Shown here: positions 5,207 to 6,846 of the stretch, one piece after another
Layout of the letters: every line of letters starts with the position of its first letter
Position numbering within the stretch: position 1 is the first letter of the stretch
Assembly (NCBI GenBank): GCA_003818595.1
Contig: RPQV01000187.1
Span: forward strand, 1-6,846
DNA length: 6,846 nt
Direction: 5' to 3'
Origin: Calditrichota bacterium
Lineage (GTDB): Bacteria > Zhuqueibacterota > Zhuqueibacteria > Residuimicrobiales > Krinioviventaceae
Made by a program: the position numbers and the translations under genes
Notes under the pieces: generated by a model
What the model was told of the DNA's origin: nothing
The model's input: only the letters and a program-made list of their open reading frames with translations
Database searches by the model: none

Positions 5207-6846
5207 TCATTTGATCAGCAACATTTTTTTTGACTGCCTGAATCCATTCGATGTCTCGAGGCGATAGATATAAACTCCCGCCGGATAGTGCGCCCCATCC
5301 CAATATCTGTCGTGTCGTCCGGACTCGAATTCATCATCGATGATTCGCTCGATCTCGCGACCGAGGATATCAAACAGGGTGATGGTGACATGACACTGAA
5401 CCGGGAGATAAAACTCGATACGCGTTCCGCTGTTGAAAGGATTGGGAAAATTCTGCGCCAGAGAGAAACTGCCGGGCGAGTGAGTTCGATCAACAGCTGC
5501 CGCAATCTTGTCATCATGACCGGGAGAACCATGCACCGTATAAGATGAAACCCAATACAACGGATCGTTTGCATCACCCACTGGATTCATCACAACTGCC
5601 GCAAGCGAATGACCCGATTGGTCCGGTTCCTCCGGCCAGGGCGCCTTGTCATTATACCGCACATTCACGACGGTATCTCCGGCAGCCGACAACAGTACAA
5701 TACGCTCTCCGGCATTATCCAATTGCCCTGCGAACTCACCCGTCGGTGAGAATCCATAACGCTCTTTGAATGCCGCCGCATTGGACGCCAGCACGACAAA
5801 ACGACCATTATCGACGGAAGCGCCGATCGGAAAAGTGTATTGAACGCCATTGTTGAATGTCGCCAGACTGAGATCGAGAGGGCTATTGCCGATATTTTTG
5901 AATTCAAGAAATTCATATTCACTGCCGCTGACCGATTGGTTTTCCAAAGGCTTGTAATGAATTTCAGTGATTTTCAAGGTGGGTAAACCTGAAGAGGTCG
6001 TCAGTCGCAGACTATGGAGGGCGCTCCATACATTCCCTGACTTGACGCGCGCATTGACGATTGAGGTGGAGGAAATGATCATTAGTTTCTGATCTCCCGC
6101 ATCTATGGCTGATGAAGAGAGAGAACCGCCCACCGCACGTGGATCACTGCCATTCAGAGTGTAATAAATCGACCCCTCACCATTATTGCTGTTCAATAGT
6201 TCGAGGGTGAAAGAAGGCGCGATGCTCAGCGACTCGTCCAAAAGCTCTTGACCATCCGCTTTGAAAATGGGAGGATCAATTTTCGGATAGAGCCCGGCAT
6301 TCATATACTGATCCAAAACAATATCATAGCGATCATACAGATAGACCTGGGCAATTTCGGTAACTGTCGGCAGCCAGCTGCGATTTTTGGACAAATAGAG
6401 GCTCCCCCATCGAGCCGATTCGGCGATGATGGCGAGGCTGATCATATCGGCGCGCTTCATAAATAAGGCTGAGACGCGCTGCGGCTGAAAAATGCCGTTG
6501 TTGAAATAGTGACGATAAACATGATCCGCAAACCTCAACCTGTACTCGGCGTTTTCTGTCAGCTTGTGATGCAGCCATTGCGGATGAAATTTGCCAAAGT
6601 CCCCCACCTCCATACGATTATTGCCGTTTATGCTCCCGATATTCACCCGATTTTCCTCAATGCCGCTCCCGACATTGATATTGTCGATCAAAAGGGTGTG
6701 CTCATTATCATGGGCAAAAAAGACGAATCCTTTGGAATTTTTGCGGTTGTTGATGGCATAAAAATTATTGGGACTTTTATTGGAGCCGAATTTGGATACC
6801 GGAGAGTCATAATTCCCCGTATGGAAAATCACCAGCATATAGTCGA
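5207..6846 (-). CDS. CotH kinase-like / chitobiase-C / LTD surface protein with T9SS tail, 5' partial
   Basis: The last 545 codons are present; the frame stays open through the right edge (Asp-Tyr precede the first internal Met), so the true start and signal peptide lie outside. Counting from that Met: residues 1-180 match the C-terminal half of CotH protein kinases (YMLVIFHTGNYDS, the FYAINNR strand and FVFFAHDNEHTLL, where D44/E46 align with the acidic motif usually written WDxEHTL). About 205-280 is a chitobiase/hexosaminidase C-terminal-like domain (GSIYYTLNGSDPRAVGG). About 287-440 is a lamin-tail domain (LKITEIHYKP, EYEFLEFKNIGNSPLDLS, FVVLASNAAAFKERYG). About 455-543 is the type A sorting domain (FSLAQNFPNPFNSGTRIEFYLP, LFDILGREIERI, GVYIYRLE). 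CotH proteins phosphorylate secreted substrates in spores of Bacillus; in FCB surface proteins the role is unproven. The usual Trp of the acidic motif is His43 here, so catalysis is uncertain. Confidence 0.9.
   Translation of the reverse strand, partial: DYMLVIFHTGNYDSPVSKFGSNKSPNNFYAINNRKNSKGFVFFAHDNEHTLLIDNINVGSGIEENRVNIGSINGNNRMEVGDFGKFHPQWLHHKLTENAEYRLRFADHVYRHYFNNGIFQPQRVSALFMKRADMISLAIIAESARWGSLYLSKNRSWLPTVTEIAQVYLYDRYDIVLDQYMNAGLYPKIDPPIFKADGQELLDESLSIAPSFTLELLNSNNGEGSIYYTLNGSDPRAVGGSLSSSAIDAGDQKLMIISSTSIVNARVKSGNVWSALHSLRLTTSSGLPTLKITEIHYKPLENQSVSGSEYEFLEFKNIGNSPLDLSLATFNNGVQYTFPIGASVDNGRFVVLASNAAAFKERYGFSPTGEFAGQLDNAGERIVLLSAAGDTVVNVRYNDKAPWPEEPDQSGHSLAAVVMNPVGDANDPLYWVSSYTVHGSPGHDDKIAAAVDRTHSPGSFSLAQNFPNPFNSGTRIEFYLPVQCHVTITLFDILGREIERIIDDEFESGRHDRYWDGAHYPAGVYIYRLETSNGFRQSKKMLLIK

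Noticed and set aside
1..6846. Defence system, CRISPR array, prophage or RNA gene
   Set aside because: There are no regularly spaced repeats, no Cas, restriction, toxin-antitoxin or phage structural motifs, and no tRNA or rRNA-like cloverleaf or conserved stretch was recognised. RmuC alone is not evidence of a defence locus.

Overview
The window looks like chromosomal DNA from a bacterium of the Fibrobacterota-Chlorobiota-Bacteroidota (FCB) superphylum, perhaps an Ignavibacteria-, Calditrichota- or KSB1-like lineage. The evidence is two secreted proteins ending in C-terminal domains of the type IX secretion (T9SS) type A sorting / FlgD-like Ig kind, with the hallmark 'FPNPFN' motif, preceded by LTD, CotH, FG-GAP or FN3-like modules. 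The phylum assignment is an inference from domain style. No rRNA or other marker gene is present.

Layout, left to right. (1) 1-195, minus: the first 65 codons of a secreted protein running off the left edge, with a signal peptide, a TTG start and an N-terminal domain of the sort that precedes CotH/LTD modules. (2) 339-1190, minus: a complete but divergent thymidylate synthase superfamily enzyme of the short, archaeal-like form. (3) 1191-1480: a divergent promoter region. (4) 1481-2911, plus: a complete, AT-rich, membrane-anchored RmuC-family protein, the only plus-strand gene. (5) 2912-3055: a gap between convergent genes, dominated by a 20-bp perfect GC-rich inverted repeat. (6) 3056-4894, minus: a complete secreted seven-bladed FG-GAP propeller protein with an FN3-like domain and a T9SS sorting tail. 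(7) 4895-5206: an AT-rich spacer with a tandem repeat and an AT-rich inverted repeat. (8) 5207-6846, minus: the C-terminal 545 codons of a CotH-kinase/chitobiase-C/LTD/T9SS protein whose 5' end lies beyond the right edge.

The genes do not form one obvious pathway. Three encode exported or surface proteins, one a nucleotide-metabolism enzyme and one a DNA-maintenance protein. Gaps of 143 to 312 bp and changes of strand argue for separate transcription units. Three of the upstream regions share a very similar promoter-like arrangement, TTGA(A/T)(A/T)-N16-TAAA(C/T)T, which supports independent promoters.

I do not see a clear new multi-gene system such as a defence island, CRISPR array or biosynthetic cluster. 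The most interesting signals are the GC-rich inverted repeat beside an AT-rich rmuC, the short-form thymidylate synthase with an atypical Cys motif, the repeated elements in the promoter regions, and CotH/LTD-type genes at both window edges.
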